From DATJFH01 sp035495815 (GTDB taxonomy: Bacteria > Acidobacteriota > Terriglobia > Bryobacterales > Bryobacteraceae): DNA of 14,558 nt. The stretch's first letter is position 1. The number at the start of each line of letters is the position of its first letter. Positions 1 through 7,619 of the stretch are shown here, in pieces. The translations under genes and the position numbers were made by a program. The notes beneath the pieces are model-generated. The model saw only the letters and a program-made list of their open reading frames with translations. It searched no databases and was not told the origin of the DNA. The stretch covers positions 1-14,558 of the forward strand of contig DATJFH010000314.1 in the NCBI GenBank assembly GCA_035495815.1. Reading direction: 5' to 3'.

Positions 1-1562
1 TTCCAGGTCGCCATGCCCGGCATATTGGCCGCTTCCGTTCCCAGAGCGAGGCCGAATTTCGCCATCTCCTCGAGGCCGGAAAAATCCCAGTCGTCTTTGT
101 ATTCGTCCGACGGCTGGTGGTAGCGCTTTTCGTTGTATTCCTTGAAGACCTGGGCGCCGTAATTTTCCGGCTTGCCGGCGAACTCATTGCTTTCGGCGAT
201 CGTGAACGAGGGAATGCCCGCGCGCGCGAAGGAGAAGTGATCGGACCGGTAGTAGCTGCCCTGCTCGGGGCGCGGGTCGGGCTTGATGATCAGGCGAAAG
301 CGCCTGGCGGTATTCTGGACCAGCGGCCACAGCGTGGTTCGCTCCGCTCCCGTCACGACTACTCCGGTGGTCCTGCCGACGGGCTGCAGAGCGTCATAAT
401 TCAGCGCAACGACAGTCTTTCCGGGCGGGACGAGCGGATGCTGCGCGTAGTATTCCGATCCACGCAAGCCGCCCTCTTCGGCCGTCACGGCAAGGAACAG
501 GGCGGACCGGCGGGGCTTGCGGGGGAGCGCCGCCCAGGCGCGGGCCAGCTCCAGCAGAATGCCGCAGCCGGTGGCGTTGTCCACCGCGCCGTTGTAGATT
601 GCGTCGTTGTTGACCGGAGCGCCGATGCCGAGGTGGTCCCAGTGCGCGCTGAAGATTACAGTTTCGCCGGCAGCCTGGGGATCACTGCCGGGGACGATCG
701 CGGCCACATTTCTGGTGTCCATGGGCCGGATTCTGGAGTGGATCGCTCCGCGGATGCGAATACCCAGCGGAATGGGCTTGAAATCCCGCGACTCGCTGGC
801 CTTGAGCAGCTCGTCAACGGACTTACCCGCCATCGACAGCAGCTTTCCCCCGGCGTCCCGCGTGATCCATCCGGCGAGCGCCAGTTCGGACTCTCCGGAT
901 CCCAGCTTCACGAAGGGCTCCTCGCGGCCCCAGGAATTGCGCACGACCTCCCATCCGTACCCGGCGGTCGGGGTGGTGTGGATGATGATCACGCCGAGGG
1001 CTCCGTGGCGAAGCGCCTCCTCATACTTGTACGACCAGCGGCCATAGTAAGTCAGAGCGCGGCCTGCGAAGAATTTCGGATCGCTGGAGGCAGGTTCGTT
1101 GGTGAACAGGGCGAGGATCCTGCCCTTGACGTCCACGCCTTTGTAGTCGTCCCATTTGAACTCGGGAGCGACGATGCCGTGACCTGCGAAAATGACTTCG
1201 GCGTCGAAGGCCTCGGACGCTTTCTGGCGGCGGTTGACACCGACGAACTCCTCCAGCCAGCGAAAGGAAAGATCCTTGCCCGAGCCGGCGTGCGCCGAGA
1301 GCGTGGACTCGGGCGCGGTCTGAACTCCGACGAGCGGAACTTTCTGGAAGTAGGTCCCGGCCTCACCCGCGGGACGGGCTCCGGCGAGAGCGAACTGGGT
1401 GGCGATATATTCGGTCGCCAGCTCTCCGCCGCGCATGGCGACGCCGCGGCCTTCGAGCAGGTCGCCGGAGAGAAATTTCACATGCGCGCGAATCCGCTCG
1501 CCGGAGATCGGCTGGGCCCGGCAGACCGGGATCAGGGCCAGCATGAGAAGCGCCTTTCTCAT
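1..1562 (-). CDS. Secreted M28-family zinc aminopeptidase with PA domain (3' end outside window)
   Basis: Reading the minus strand from ATG at 1562 gives 520 uninterrupted codons that run off the left edge, so the C-terminus is missing. Residues 1-16 form a signal peptide (basic RK, hydrophobic core, cleavage near CRA-Q), which fixes the start and places the enzyme outside the cytoplasm. A middle region around residues 130-220 (HGALGVIII) resembles a protease-associated (PA) domain. The M28 co-catalytic zinc motifs follow in order: H307-W-D309, D328 in AVDNATG, catalytic E362 with ligand E363 in TAEEGG, D390 in NYDA, and H442 in SDHFSF. The family releases N-terminal residues from peptides. 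The substrate here cannot be read. It lies 37 bases downstream of the FAD oxidoreductase on the same strand and may be the distal gene of that transcript. No strong Shine-Dalgarno is seen. Confidence 0.9.
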   Translation of the reverse strand, partial: MRKALLMLALIPVCRAQPISGERIRAHVKFLSGDLLEGRGVAMRGGELATEYIATQFALAGARPAGEAGTYFQKVPLVGVQTAPESTLSAHAGSGKDLSFRWLEEFVGVNRRQKASEAFDAEVIFAGHGIVAPEFKWDDYKGVDVKGRILALFTNEPASSDPKFFAGRALTYYGRWSYKYEEALRHGALGVIIIHTTPTAGYGWEVVRNSWGREEPFVKLGSGESELALAGWITRDAGGKLLSMAGKSVDELLKASESRDFKPIPLGIRIRGAIHSRIRPMDTRNVAAIVPGSDPQAAGETVIFSAHWDHLGIGAPVNNDAIYNGAVDNATGCGILLELARAWAALPRKPRRSALFLAVTAEEGGLRGSEYYAQHPLVPPGKTVVALNYDALQPVGRTTGVVVTGAERTTLWPLVQNTARRFRLIIKPDPRPEQGSYYRSDHFSFARAGIPSFTIAESNEFAGKPENYGAQVFKEYNEKRYHQPSDEYKDDWDFSGLEEMAKFGLALGTEAANMPGMATW

Positions 1563-1599
1563 AAACAGGAAGAAGTATCGCGGCTTGATTCCGGCGCTG

Positions 1600-2988
1600 C
1601 TAGGCCGTCCCCGGCCGGATATTCTGGTTGTGCCGGAAGAAGTTCGCCGGATCGTATTTGGCTTTGAGCGCGGCCAGCCGCTGGTAATGGCCGCGGTAGG
1701 CATCCGCGACACGATCGTTTTCGTCCGACCCGAGATAGTTCACGTAGACGCCGCCGGTGCCCAAGGGGGCGAGGGCCGACCAGAGGCCACGCGTCCAGGC
1801 CACATTTTTATCAGCATCCGCCGGATCGGTCCAGCGTGAGACCATCAACACGTTGAAGATCCCGTCGCGCTGGCTGAAAGCCGTTTCGTCCTTCCCCACC
1901 CGGGCGACCGCCCCGCCCAGATGCTCCACCACGATGGCGGTCAGGGGCGACGGCTTGGCGGCGTGGTAGCCGACGATGACGTCGATCGCCTCGTCGCTGA
2001 GCTCCGCCAGAAAGCAGGATTTCCAGTAATTCTGAAGTCCGGCCGGAAAAGGCTCGTCGATCAGCCGCTGCATCGAGGTGTAGGGCATCTGCTGGACGGT
2101 GTCCATCACGGGCGGGCCGAACTCGCGCCAGGGTTGCCATGCGCCGGCGGCATGCTCCGCCGGTCCGTGATAGCAGCCGACGATGCCGGCAATCGGTGAC
2201 AGTTCGGGCGAGGGGAGCAGGCCGGCGGCGGTCATCATCTCCTCGGGCGCGGCATGGCAAGCCTCGCGATGGGCCTGAAGCATCGCTTTCGCGCGCTCGA
2301 TGGGATGAACCAGCATACCGCCGGTCACCGGGCCGACGTCATGGAGGCGGTATTCGAACGAAGTCACGATTCCGAAATTGTGACCGGCCCCGCGCACGGC
2401 CCAGAACAGGTCCTGGTTCTGTTCGGCGTTCACGGTCAGAAGCTCTCCGGCGGCGGTTAGCAGGTCCACCGAAACGAGATTGTCGCAGGCCAGGCCGTGC
2501 TTGCGGGCCAGCCATCCGATCCCGCCGCCCAGCGTCAGCCCGGCGATTCCGGTGGCCGACACGGTGCCGCCGGTGGTGGCCAGTCCGAAGGCCTGGGTTT
2601 CGCGGTCGAACTCGCGATAGGTCAGCCCGGGCTCGGCCCGCGCCGTGCGGCGCACGGGATCGACGCGCACGCCCTTCATCCCGGACATATCGATCATCAG
2701 GCCGCCTTCGCAGAGAGCGTTTCCGGCCACGTTGTGGCCGCCGCCGCGAATCGAGACCGGCACGTCATGAGTCCGCGCGAATTCCACCGCGCTCATGGCG
2801 TCGGCGACGCCCGAACAGCGCAGAATCATGGCGGGCCGGCGGTCGATCATCCCGTTGTAAATCCTGCGCGCGCCGTCGTAACCGGCGGCGTCCGGCAACA
2901 GCAGGTCGCCGCGCAGGCCCTGCTTCCATTTTTCGACGGCCTCCGGGGTCACGGGGCTCCGGCTTTCACCCATTTGTGCTTTTTGCAT
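1600..2988 (-). CDS. BBE-type FAD-linked oxidoreductase (PCMH/FAD_binding_4)
   Basis: 462 residues from ATG 2988. GTG at 2997 is also in frame, but ATG 2988 has the better-spaced purine-rich site (AAGGTGG) just after the upstream stop. Residues about 50-225 form the PCMH-type FAD domain. SIRGGGHN carries His85, the position that bonds covalently to the 8-alpha carbon of FAD in this family. The second, cysteinyl attachment seen in GOOX/berberine bridge enzyme falls in GGTVSATG, where no Cys is present, so a single covalent bond is expected, as in 6-hydroxy-D-nicotine oxidase. The C-terminal 45 residues (VYVNYLGSD to YDPANFFRHNQNI) are the BBE domain. Relatives oxidise sugars, alkaloids or other alcohols/amines with O2 or other acceptors. 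The substrate here is unknown. There is no signal peptide, so it is probably cytoplasmic. It starts 13 bases after the small membrane-protein gene. Confidence 0.9.
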   Translation of the reverse strand: MQKAQMGESRSPVTPEAVEKWKQGLRGDLLLPDAAGYDGARRIYNGMIDRRPAMILRCSGVADAMSAVEFARTHDVPVSIRGGGHNVAGNALCEGGLMIDMSGMKGVRVDPVRRTARAEPGLTYREFDRETQAFGLATTGGTVSATGIAGLTLGGGIGWLARKHGLACDNLVSVDLLTAAGELLTVNAEQNQDLFWAVRGAGHNFGIVTSFEYRLHDVGPVTGGMLVHPIERAKAMLQAHREACHAAPEEMMTAAGLLPSPELSPIAGIVGCYHGPAEHAAGAWQPWREFGPPVMDTVQQMPYTSMQRLIDEPFPAGLQNYWKSCFLAELSDEAIDVIVGYHAAKPSPLTAIVVEHLGGAVARVGKDETAFSQRDGIFNVLMVSRWTDPADADKNVAWTRGLWSALAPLGTGGVYVNYLGSDENDRVADAYRGHYQRLAALKAKYDPANFFRHNQNIRPGTA

Positions 2989-3001
2989 CGCTTCCACCTT
3001 C

Positions 3002-3313
3002 CTATTCGGATTTCGAGAACCGGCGCAGGCGGAACAGCTCGCTGAAGGAGATGTAGATATTCACGATCCCGAGGCCGCTGACCGCTCCGCGCAGATAGGG
3101 ATTGTCCCACAGATCCCGCAGGCTGGGGATCCAATTCGAGAAAAAGTTATTATCCCAATACTCCGACCAGGGAAAAACCAACAGCACGACGCCCACTTCG
3201 AGGCAGAAGACGATAAACAGCAGCGCCGTCGCCTTGTGGTACCAGCGATAAGCCGGGGCGGGCGGCGCCTGTTCGACCTGTCCCAGCCGCGGGGGAGTGG
3301 AGTCTATAGGCAT
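3002..3313 (-). CDS. Small two-helix membrane protein, function unknown
   Basis: 103 residues from ATG 3313. I do not recognise a named family. The N-terminal 25 residues are Pro/Ala-rich and polar. A clear transmembrane helix follows at about 28-48 (ATALLFIVFCLEVGVVLLVF). An aromatic, Asn/Trp-rich loop spans about 49-72. A weaker hydrophobic stretch (74-92, LRGAVSGLGIVNIYISF) precedes a basic tail (RLRRFSKSE), so the C-terminus is probably cytoplasmic. The open frame continues upstream inside rnhB but holds no start before 3313. The gene overlaps the rnhB stop by 10 nt and ends 13 nt before the FAD oxidoreductase start, so it is likely co-transcribed and perhaps translationally coupled. Confidence 0.75.
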   Translation of the reverse strand: MPIDSTPPRLGQVEQAPPAPAYRWYHKATALLFIVFCLEVGVVLLVFPWSEYWDNNFFSNWIPSLRDLWDNPYLRGAVSGLGIVNIYISFSELFRLRRFSKSE

Positions 3314-3999
3314 TCGTGGACGGCCATCTCGTCGAACAGATCCATCTGCTGCTCCGATTCCACCGGGAACAGCGAGTGGCAGCGCACCGGCTCGAAGCTC
3401 AGGCGGTGCAGGGGCGTGGGGCCGTGAGAGAGCAGCGCGCCGGAATGCTCCGGCGTGGAGTAGCCTTTGTGACGCGCCAGACCATAGGCGGGGAACACGG
3501 CGTCCCATTCGCACATGCAGGCGTCGCGAGTCACCTTGGCGATGATGGACGCGGCGGCGATGGCCTGACAGCGGGCGTCGCCGTGGATGAGCGCGCGCTG
3601 GGCAATCGGCACATCCAGGCACAAGGCATCGATGAGCAGGAAATCCGGCCTTGTGGGGAGCTTCTCGACGGCCAGCTTCATGGCCAGGCGCGAGGCGTGG
3701 TAGATGTTGATGCGGTCAATGGTGGCGGCGTCCACCGCGGCCACCGACCAGGCCACGGCACGCTCGCGGATTCGCTCCGCCAGCGTTTCTCGGCGCTCCG
3801 GCTCGAGCAGCTTGCTGTCGTTCAGACCGCGGATCGGCCGATCTCCGGAAAGTATCACGGCGGCGGCGAAAACAGGTCCGAACAACGCGCCCCGGCCCAC
3901 CTCGTCCACGCCGGCTACGGATCGAAAACCGCGCGCGCGCACTTCCCGCTCGATCGTCCCATCGCAGCGGATCTTGCCGGCTGGCTGTTCGGCCCACAT
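3304..3999 (-). CDS. rnhB: Ribonuclease HII
   Basis: 231 residues; E. coli RnhB has 198, and the excess is mostly an N-terminal extension of about 20 residues. The enzyme nicks the RNA strand of RNA/DNA hybrids and starts ribonucleotide excision repair. The acidic active site is intact: D32-E33 in VAGVDEVGRG, D124 in LLIDAL and D141 in GDARCQAIAAASIIAK, followed by the HKGYST motif near 177-182. It lies 36 bases after rplS, a placement next to the rimM-trmD-rplS block that is common in bacteria. The first 20 residues (MWAEQPAGKI...) are not conserved in the family as I know it, but no better-supported start is visible. Identification is secure; the exact start is less so. Confidence 0.95.
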   Translation of the reverse strand: MWAEQPAGKIRCDGTIEREVRARGFRSVAGVDEVGRGALFGPVFAAAVILSGDRPIRGLNDSKLLEPERRETLAERIRERAVAWSVAAVDAATIDRINIYHASRLAMKLAVEKLPTRPDFLLIDALCLDVPIAQRALIHGDARCQAIAAASIIAKVTRDACMCEWDAVFPAYGLARHKGYSTPEHSGALLSHGPTPLHRLSFEPVRCHSLFPVESEQQMDLFDEMAVHECL

Positions 4000-4035
4000 G
4001 GAGCAGTAGCTGGACTCCGGTTTTAGCGCGCGGAG

Positions 4036-4383
4036 CTAGGTTCGCTCTTTCAATCGCGCGGCCTTGCCTCTCAGCCCGCGCAGGTAGTACAGCTTCGCCC
4101 GGCGCACCTTGCCGGTCCGCACGACGTCGATGTGGTCGATCACCCGGGCGTGCAACGGGAAAATACGCTCCACTCCGTGGCTGAAGCTGACCTTCCGGAC
4201 GGTGATGGTCTCCCCCATTCCCGTGTTGTTCCGGGCGATGAGCGTTCCTTCGAAGGCCTGCAGCCGCTCCTTGTCGCCTTCCTTGATCTTGACGTGAACG
4301 CGAATCGTATCGCCGGGGCGAAATTCGGGGATGTCGGTGCGTTTGTGCTTGCTTATAAATTTAGTCAACAGCGCGTTATTCAT
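4036..4383 (-). CDS. rplS: 50S ribosomal protein L19
   Basis: 115 residues, the normal length for L19. The recognisable features are FRPGDTIRVHVKIKEGDKERLQ, AFEGTLIARNN, TVRKVSFSHGVERIFPLH and the basic C-terminus YLRGLRGKAARLKE. L19 sits at the 30S/50S interface near bridges B6/B8. Its ATG overlaps the trmD stop as ATGA (4380-4383), so translation is probably coupled to trmD. rnhB follows 36 nt later. Confidence 0.98.
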   Translation of the reverse strand: MNNALLTKFISKHKRTDIPEFRPGDTIRVHVKIKEGDKERLQAFEGTLIARNNTGMGETITVRKVSFSHGVERIFPLHARVIDHIDVVRTGKVRRAKLYYLRGLRGKAARLKERT

Positions 4384-5114
4384 TTGGCTATTTCCTTATC
4401 CATTCTACAGTTCGCTTCGGCTTCCCGCAGCAGGTCCGGCCGCAGCCGTCCGGTCTTCTCGAGCGCCGCCCGGCGCCGCCAGCGGCGGATCTGCTCGTGA
4501 TTCCCGCTCAGCAGTTCGTCAGGAACGCGAATCCCCCGAAAATCGGCCGGGCGCGTGTACTGCGGACAATCCAGGATCCGGTCCTTCCCGCTGAAGGATT
4601 CCATTACGGCGGAATCCTGGTTTCCCAACACGCCCGGAATGCGGCGCGCAATCACGTCCACGACCACGGCGGCCGCCAGTTCGCCCCCGCTCAACACATA
4701 ATCGCCGATCGACAGCTCTTCATCCGCCAGGTGGGTCGCGACACGCTCGTCCACACCCTCGTACCGGCCGCAGATCAGCAGCAACTCGCCGGCCTCACCC
4801 AGACGCTCGGCCGCCTCCTGATCGAAGCGGCTGCCCTGGGCCGATAGTAGAACCACGCGGCGCTCCCGTTCGCCCGGCCTCCGGTCCGGCCAGATCGACT
4901 CCACCGCCTGAAACAGCGGCTCGGCCTTGAGCAGCATTCCTTCACCACCGCCGAACGGGCGGTCGTCCACCGTCTTGTGGCGGTCGGAGGTCCAGTCCCG
5001 CAGGTTGTAAACCTCGATGCGGACGAGTCCGGCTTCCCTCGCCCGGGCCACGATCCCATGCTCGAAAGGACCGGCGAAAAACTCCGGAAAAATCGTGAGC
5101 ACATGAAACGTCAT
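4380..5114 (-). CDS. trmD: tRNA (guanine(37)-N1)-methyltransferase
   Basis: 244 residues from ATG 5114. The longer open frame upstream is the antisense-free overlap with rimM and lacks the family N-terminus; MTFHVLTIFPEFF is the expected TrmD start. The enzyme transfers methyl from SAM to N1 of G37 in tRNAs with G at position 36, preventing +1 frameshifts. The trefoil-knot SAM site is clear: LLICGRYEGVDERV (112-125) and LSIGDYVLSGGELAA (135-148), then IPGVLGN, LDCPQYTRP (181-189) and LLSGNHEQIRRWR. The catalytic Asp of E. coli TrmD (D169 in EDSF) appears here as Glu172 in MESF. It is joined to rimM and rplS by ATGA overlaps. Confidence 0.97.
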   Translation of the reverse strand: MTFHVLTIFPEFFAGPFEHGIVARAREAGLVRIEVYNLRDWTSDRHKTVDDRPFGGGEGMLLKAEPLFQAVESIWPDRRPGERERRVVLLSAQGSRFDQEAAERLGEAGELLLICGRYEGVDERVATHLADEELSIGDYVLSGGELAAAVVVDVIARRIPGVLGNQDSAVMESFSGKDRILDCPQYTRPADFRGIRVPDELLSGNHEQIRRWRRRAALEKTGRLRPDLLREAEANCRMDKEIAK

Positions 5115-5650
5115 GGCCGATTCAAATCCTTCAAACCCTCGGGCAGCTCTACTTCGATCCGCCGGGCGGCCACGTCGATGCCCACGCAGATGGATCGCGC
5201 GAACGGGATCAGCAGATCGGGGCCCACTTCGAGCAGCCCCGAAGCGCCGCCGTCGTTCCAGCCGGTGACCACTCCCAGCGACTGCCCGGTCCCGCGCTCG
5301 ACCACCTCGCATCCGGTCAAATCACTCAGAAAGAACTCGCCCGATTCGAGTTGCACCCGCTCGGAGCGCGGGATCCGGACTTCCGCGCCCCGCCACGGCT
5401 CGGCGTCTTCAATCGACTCGATGCCGCGGAATTTCAACAGCATCGAACCCGAAACATTCCGCACGGACTCCAGTTGGTACTCCCCGGGCGGCCTGTCGGC
5501 TGCAAACAGATACACGCGGCCCAGCCGCTCGTACCGTTCGTGATGATCGCTGAGCGGGATGGCTACGATCTCTCCGCGGATACCCCAAGGGCGGGTCAGC
5601 GCGGCGACCGCAACCCATTCGGAATCCGGCTGCTGGTCTTTCGCCGGAAT
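5111..5650 (-). CDS. rimM: 16S rRNA processing protein RimM, probable AUU start
   Basis: RimM binds ribosomal protein S19 and helps mature the 30S head. The N-terminal RimM domain begins at EWVAVAALTRPWGIRGEI (about residues 13-30). The PRC-barrel domain follows from about residue 100: EFFLSDLTGCEVV, GLLEVGPDLLIPF and IEVELPEGLKDLN. The first ATG/GTG/TTG in frame is GTG 5515, which would delete 45 residues including the conserved WVAV...RPWGIRGE block. Upstream, ATT at 5650 lies 5 nt after GGAG and 2 nt after the khpA stop. It yields 179 residues, the normal RimM length. I therefore annotate AUU as the start. The stop overlaps trmD ATG as ATGA. Identity is certain; the start is inference. Confidence 0.85.
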   Translation of the reverse strand: MPAKDQQPDSEWVAVAALTRPWGIRGEIVAIPLSDHHERYERLGRVYLFAADRPPGEYQLESVRNVSGSMLLKFRGIESIEDAEPWRGAEVRIPRSERVQLESGEFFLSDLTGCEVVERGTGQSLGVVTGWNDGGASGLLEVGPDLLIPFARSICVGIDVAARRIEVELPEGLKDLNRP

Positions 5651-5660
5651 CTCTACTCCA
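5648..5660 (-). promoter_or_regulatory. Shine-Dalgarno plus AUU initiation site of rimM
   Basis: On the minus strand the sequence is TGGAG (5660-5656), spacer TAGAG, then ATT (5650-5648). The Shine-Dalgarno lies in the last two khpA codons and the spacer contains the khpA TAG stop, so ribosomes finishing khpA could reinitiate here. No ATG, GTG or TTG exists in the rimM frame between the khpA overlap and 5515. Confidence 0.55.
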
Positions 5661-5883
5661 GAATCTCCAGAGTGAAGCGCCTGTTGAGCTTCATTCCGGC
5701 CGCGCCCAAAATCGTTCGAATCGACCGGGCGGTCCTCCCCTGCTTCCCGATCACTTTACCCAAATCCCCCGGCGCCACCCGCAATTCGAGGACGGTCACC
5801 TGTTCACCTTCAACGGCATGCACGGAAACTCCTTCCGGGATGTCCACTAGAGCTTTCGCAATATCCTCGATCAACTCCTTCAT
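5653..5883 (-). CDS. khpA: KH-domain RNA-binding protein KhpA
   Basis: 76 residues, the normal size for KhpA (YlqC). A single KH domain fills the protein. The RNA-binding GxxG loop is IGKQGR within LGKVIGKQGRTARSIRTIL (about 41-59). In other bacteria KhpA pairs with KhpB/EloR and binds RNA to affect cell elongation and division; that partner is not in the window. ATG 5883 is chosen because AAGGAGG lies 7 nt upstream; the longer open frame (to 6030) runs through rpsP. It sits between rpsP and rimM, its conserved place in many phyla. Confidence 0.93.
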   Translation of the reverse strand: MKELIEDIAKALVDIPEGVSVHAVEGEQVTVLELRVAPGDLGKVIGKQGRTARSIRTILGAAGMKLNRRFTLEILE

Positions 5884-5890
5884 CCGTGCG

Positions 5891-5897
5891 CCTCCTT
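5891..5897 (-). promoter_or_regulatory. Strong ribosome binding site for khpA
   Basis: AAGGAGG on the minus strand, 7 nt before ATG 5883. It decides the start against the longer upstream extension of the same frame. Confidence 0.8.
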
Positions 5898-5935
5898 CGT
5901 ACCTTATGTTAACAGCCGCGGCGTGCCGATTCCGG

Positions 5936-6193
5936 TCAGGCCGCGGGCACAGAAGCAGGAGCGGGGTTCTTCTCGAGCAGGTGCGCGACCGTATCGGACA
6001 ACTGCGCTCCGGACTTCTTCCAATAGGCAATCCGATCGTGCTCCAGATGAACCTTGGCGGGATCGGTCAACGGGTTGTAATGCCCGACCACCTCGATGCT
6101 ACGGCCGTTGCGGGCCTTCTCTTTCTCGATCACTACCACTCGATAAAACGGCTTCTTCTTGGCGCCGAATCGCGCCAAACGAATCATTAACAT
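5936..6193 (-). CDS. rpsP: 30S ribosomal protein S16
   Basis: 85 residues from ATG 6193, typical for S16. The family N-terminus MIRLARFGAKKKPFYRVVV begins at the third residue, followed by GRSIEVVGHYNPLTDP and the YWKKSGAQLSDTV segment. The C-terminal tail is Ala/Pro-rich. Three starts are possible: GTG 6208, ATG 6193 and ATG 6187. AAGGAG at 6198-6203, 4 nt upstream of 6193, favours 6193; GTG 6208 would overlap the ffh stop and leave no room for that site. It follows ffh by 11 nt and precedes khpA by 52 nt. Confidence 0.97.
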   Translation of the reverse strand: MLMIRLARFGAKKKPFYRVVVIEKEKARNGRSIEVVGHYNPLTDPAKVHLEHDRIAYWKKSGAQLSDTVAHLLEKNPAPASVPAA

Positions 6194-6204
6194 GTCTCTC
6201 CTTG

Positions 6205-7545
6205 TCACATAAACGGCAACTTCATCTTGCCGAACTTCTTCCCCATCATGCCGCCGGAGAAGCTCTTCATCATCTTCTTGGCCTGCCCGTACTGCTTGAG
6301 CAGCTGGTTGACTTCCTGGACGCTGGTGCCGCTGCCGAGGGCGATGCGCCGGCGCCGGCTGCCGTTGATCAGCATGTGGTTGGCGCGCTCCTTCGGCGTC
6401 ATCGAATCGATGATAGCCACCACGCGCGTGATCTCGTTCTCGTCGACCTTCACGTTCTTCAGGTCCTTGAGGATGCCCACCTGCGGCATCATCGACAGCA
6501 TCCCTTCGAGCGGTCCGAGCTTGCGCAGCTGGCGGATCTGATCGCGAAAGTCCTCGAGCGTGAACTCGTTTTCGATCAGCTTGCGCTGCATCTCGACGGC
6601 CTGGCGCTTGTCGATCGCCTGCTCCGCCTTCTCGATGAACGAGAGCATGTCGCCCATCCCCAGAATGCGCGAAGCCGCCCGGTCCGGGTAAAACGGCTCC
6701 AACGCGTCGGACTTTTCGCCCACGCCCACGAACTTCAGCGGCTGTCCAGTCACGTGCCGGATCGAAAGAGCCGCGCCTCCGCGGGCGTCGCCATCCATCT
6801 TGGTGAGGATGACGCCGGTGATGGCCAGCCGCTTGTGGAACTCGTCGGCGCTCTTGACGGCGTCCTGCCCGGTCATGGCGTCGGCGACGAACAGAATCTC
6901 GACCGGGTTCAGGAGCTCTTTGAGCTGCTGCAATTCCACCATCAGATCATCGTCGATGTGCAGGCGCCCGGCGGTATCGACCAGCAGGACGTCGCGCCCA
7001 TTGTTCACCGCTTCACGGCGCGCCGACCGCGCCAGGTCGAGCGGCTTCGATTCCTCGGGCGTTCCGGGATAAATCGGCAGCCCCACGTCTTTGGCTACCA
7101 CGCGCAACTGCTCACGCGCCGCAGGGCGGTAGACGTCGACAGAAACCATCATCGGATTGTGGCCGTTTTTGGACAGCCACCGGGCAAGCTTGCCGGTGGA
7201 CGTAGTCTTACCCGAGCCCTGCAGCCCGACGATCATGATGACGCTGGGCGGCTCGTTGGCGAAGCGGAGTTTGGATTGATGGCTCCCGAGAATGCGGGTC
7301 AGCTCGTCGTTGACGATTTTGACGACTTGCTGGGTAGGGGAGAGCGAGGAGAGCACTTCCTCACCCATGGCCTTTTCTTTAACGGATTCGATGAGTTGCT
7401 TGACAACTTTGAAATTGACATCGGCTTCGAGCAGGGCCACGCGAATCTCGCGCAGAGCGGCTTCCATGTTGGCCGCCGTGAGCTTGCCTTCGCCGCGCAG
7501 ATTTTTGAATACCCGTTGGAGCTTGTCGGATAAGTTGTCGAACAT
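6205..7545 (-). CDS. ffh: Signal recognition particle GTPase, SRP54/Ffh
   Basis: 446 residues, the usual length. Ffh with 4.5S RNA captures signal sequences on ribosomes and docks with FtsY at the membrane. The N domain spans 1-90. The G domain has G1 GLQGSGKT (107-114), DVYRPAAREQL (137-147), G3 DTAGR (190-194), G4 TKMD (248-251) and GVGEKSDALEPF. The Met-rich M domain starts near 300, with the RNA-binding signature RRRRIALGSGTSVQEVN and a C-terminus rich in Met/Lys (KKMMKSFSGGMMGKK). It is the first gene of the minus-strand operon, about 70 nt downstream of the predicted promoter. Its Shine-Dalgarno is weak (AGAAG). Confidence 0.99.
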   Translation of the reverse strand: MFDNLSDKLQRVFKNLRGEGKLTAANMEAALREIRVALLEADVNFKVVKQLIESVKEKAMGEEVLSSLSPTQQVVKIVNDELTRILGSHQSKLRFANEPPSVIMIVGLQGSGKTTSTGKLARWLSKNGHNPMMVSVDVYRPAAREQLRVVAKDVGLPIYPGTPEESKPLDLARSARREAVNNGRDVLLVDTAGRLHIDDDLMVELQQLKELLNPVEILFVADAMTGQDAVKSADEFHKRLAITGVILTKMDGDARGGAALSIRHVTGQPLKFVGVGEKSDALEPFYPDRAASRILGMGDMLSFIEKAEQAIDKRQAVEMQRKLIENEFTLEDFRDQIRQLRKLGPLEGMLSMMPQVGILKDLKNVKVDENEITRVVAIIDSMTPKERANHMLINGSRRRRIALGSGTSVQEVNQLLKQYGQAKKMMKSFSGGMMGKKFGKMKLPFM

Positions 7546-7619
7546 GACGCTTCTGGACTACTTCAGGCCTTTCGGGGTGAGCTGACACACGTCCGGTTGC
7601 CGAGCAGTTGCTTTCCACT

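Noticed and set aside
117..1667. 516-codon plus-strand open frame opposite the M28 peptidase
   Set aside because: It is antisense to a continuous frame with a signal peptide and all M28 zinc motifs. It has no family signature and is the kind of long shadow frame expected in GC-rich DNA.
2139..3056. 305-codon plus-strand Arg-rich open frame
   Set aside because: It is antisense to the FAD oxidoreductase, about one third Arg, with no domain.
3314..3622. N-terminal extension of the small membrane protein to 206 residues
   Set aside because: The extension is rnhB read in another frame (Arg/Pro/Ala-rich), while RNase HII is clearly the coding frame there.
5115..5312. N-terminal extension of trmD to 310 residues
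   Set aside because: It lies within the rimM coding region and is compositionally a shadow frame; MTFHVLTIFPEFF is the normal TrmD start.
5923..7533. 536-codon plus-strand open frame opposite ffh
   Set aside because: It lies almost entirely antisense to ffh, whose G and M domains are unmistakable. The predicted product is a His/Leu/Asp-rich shadow with no domain.
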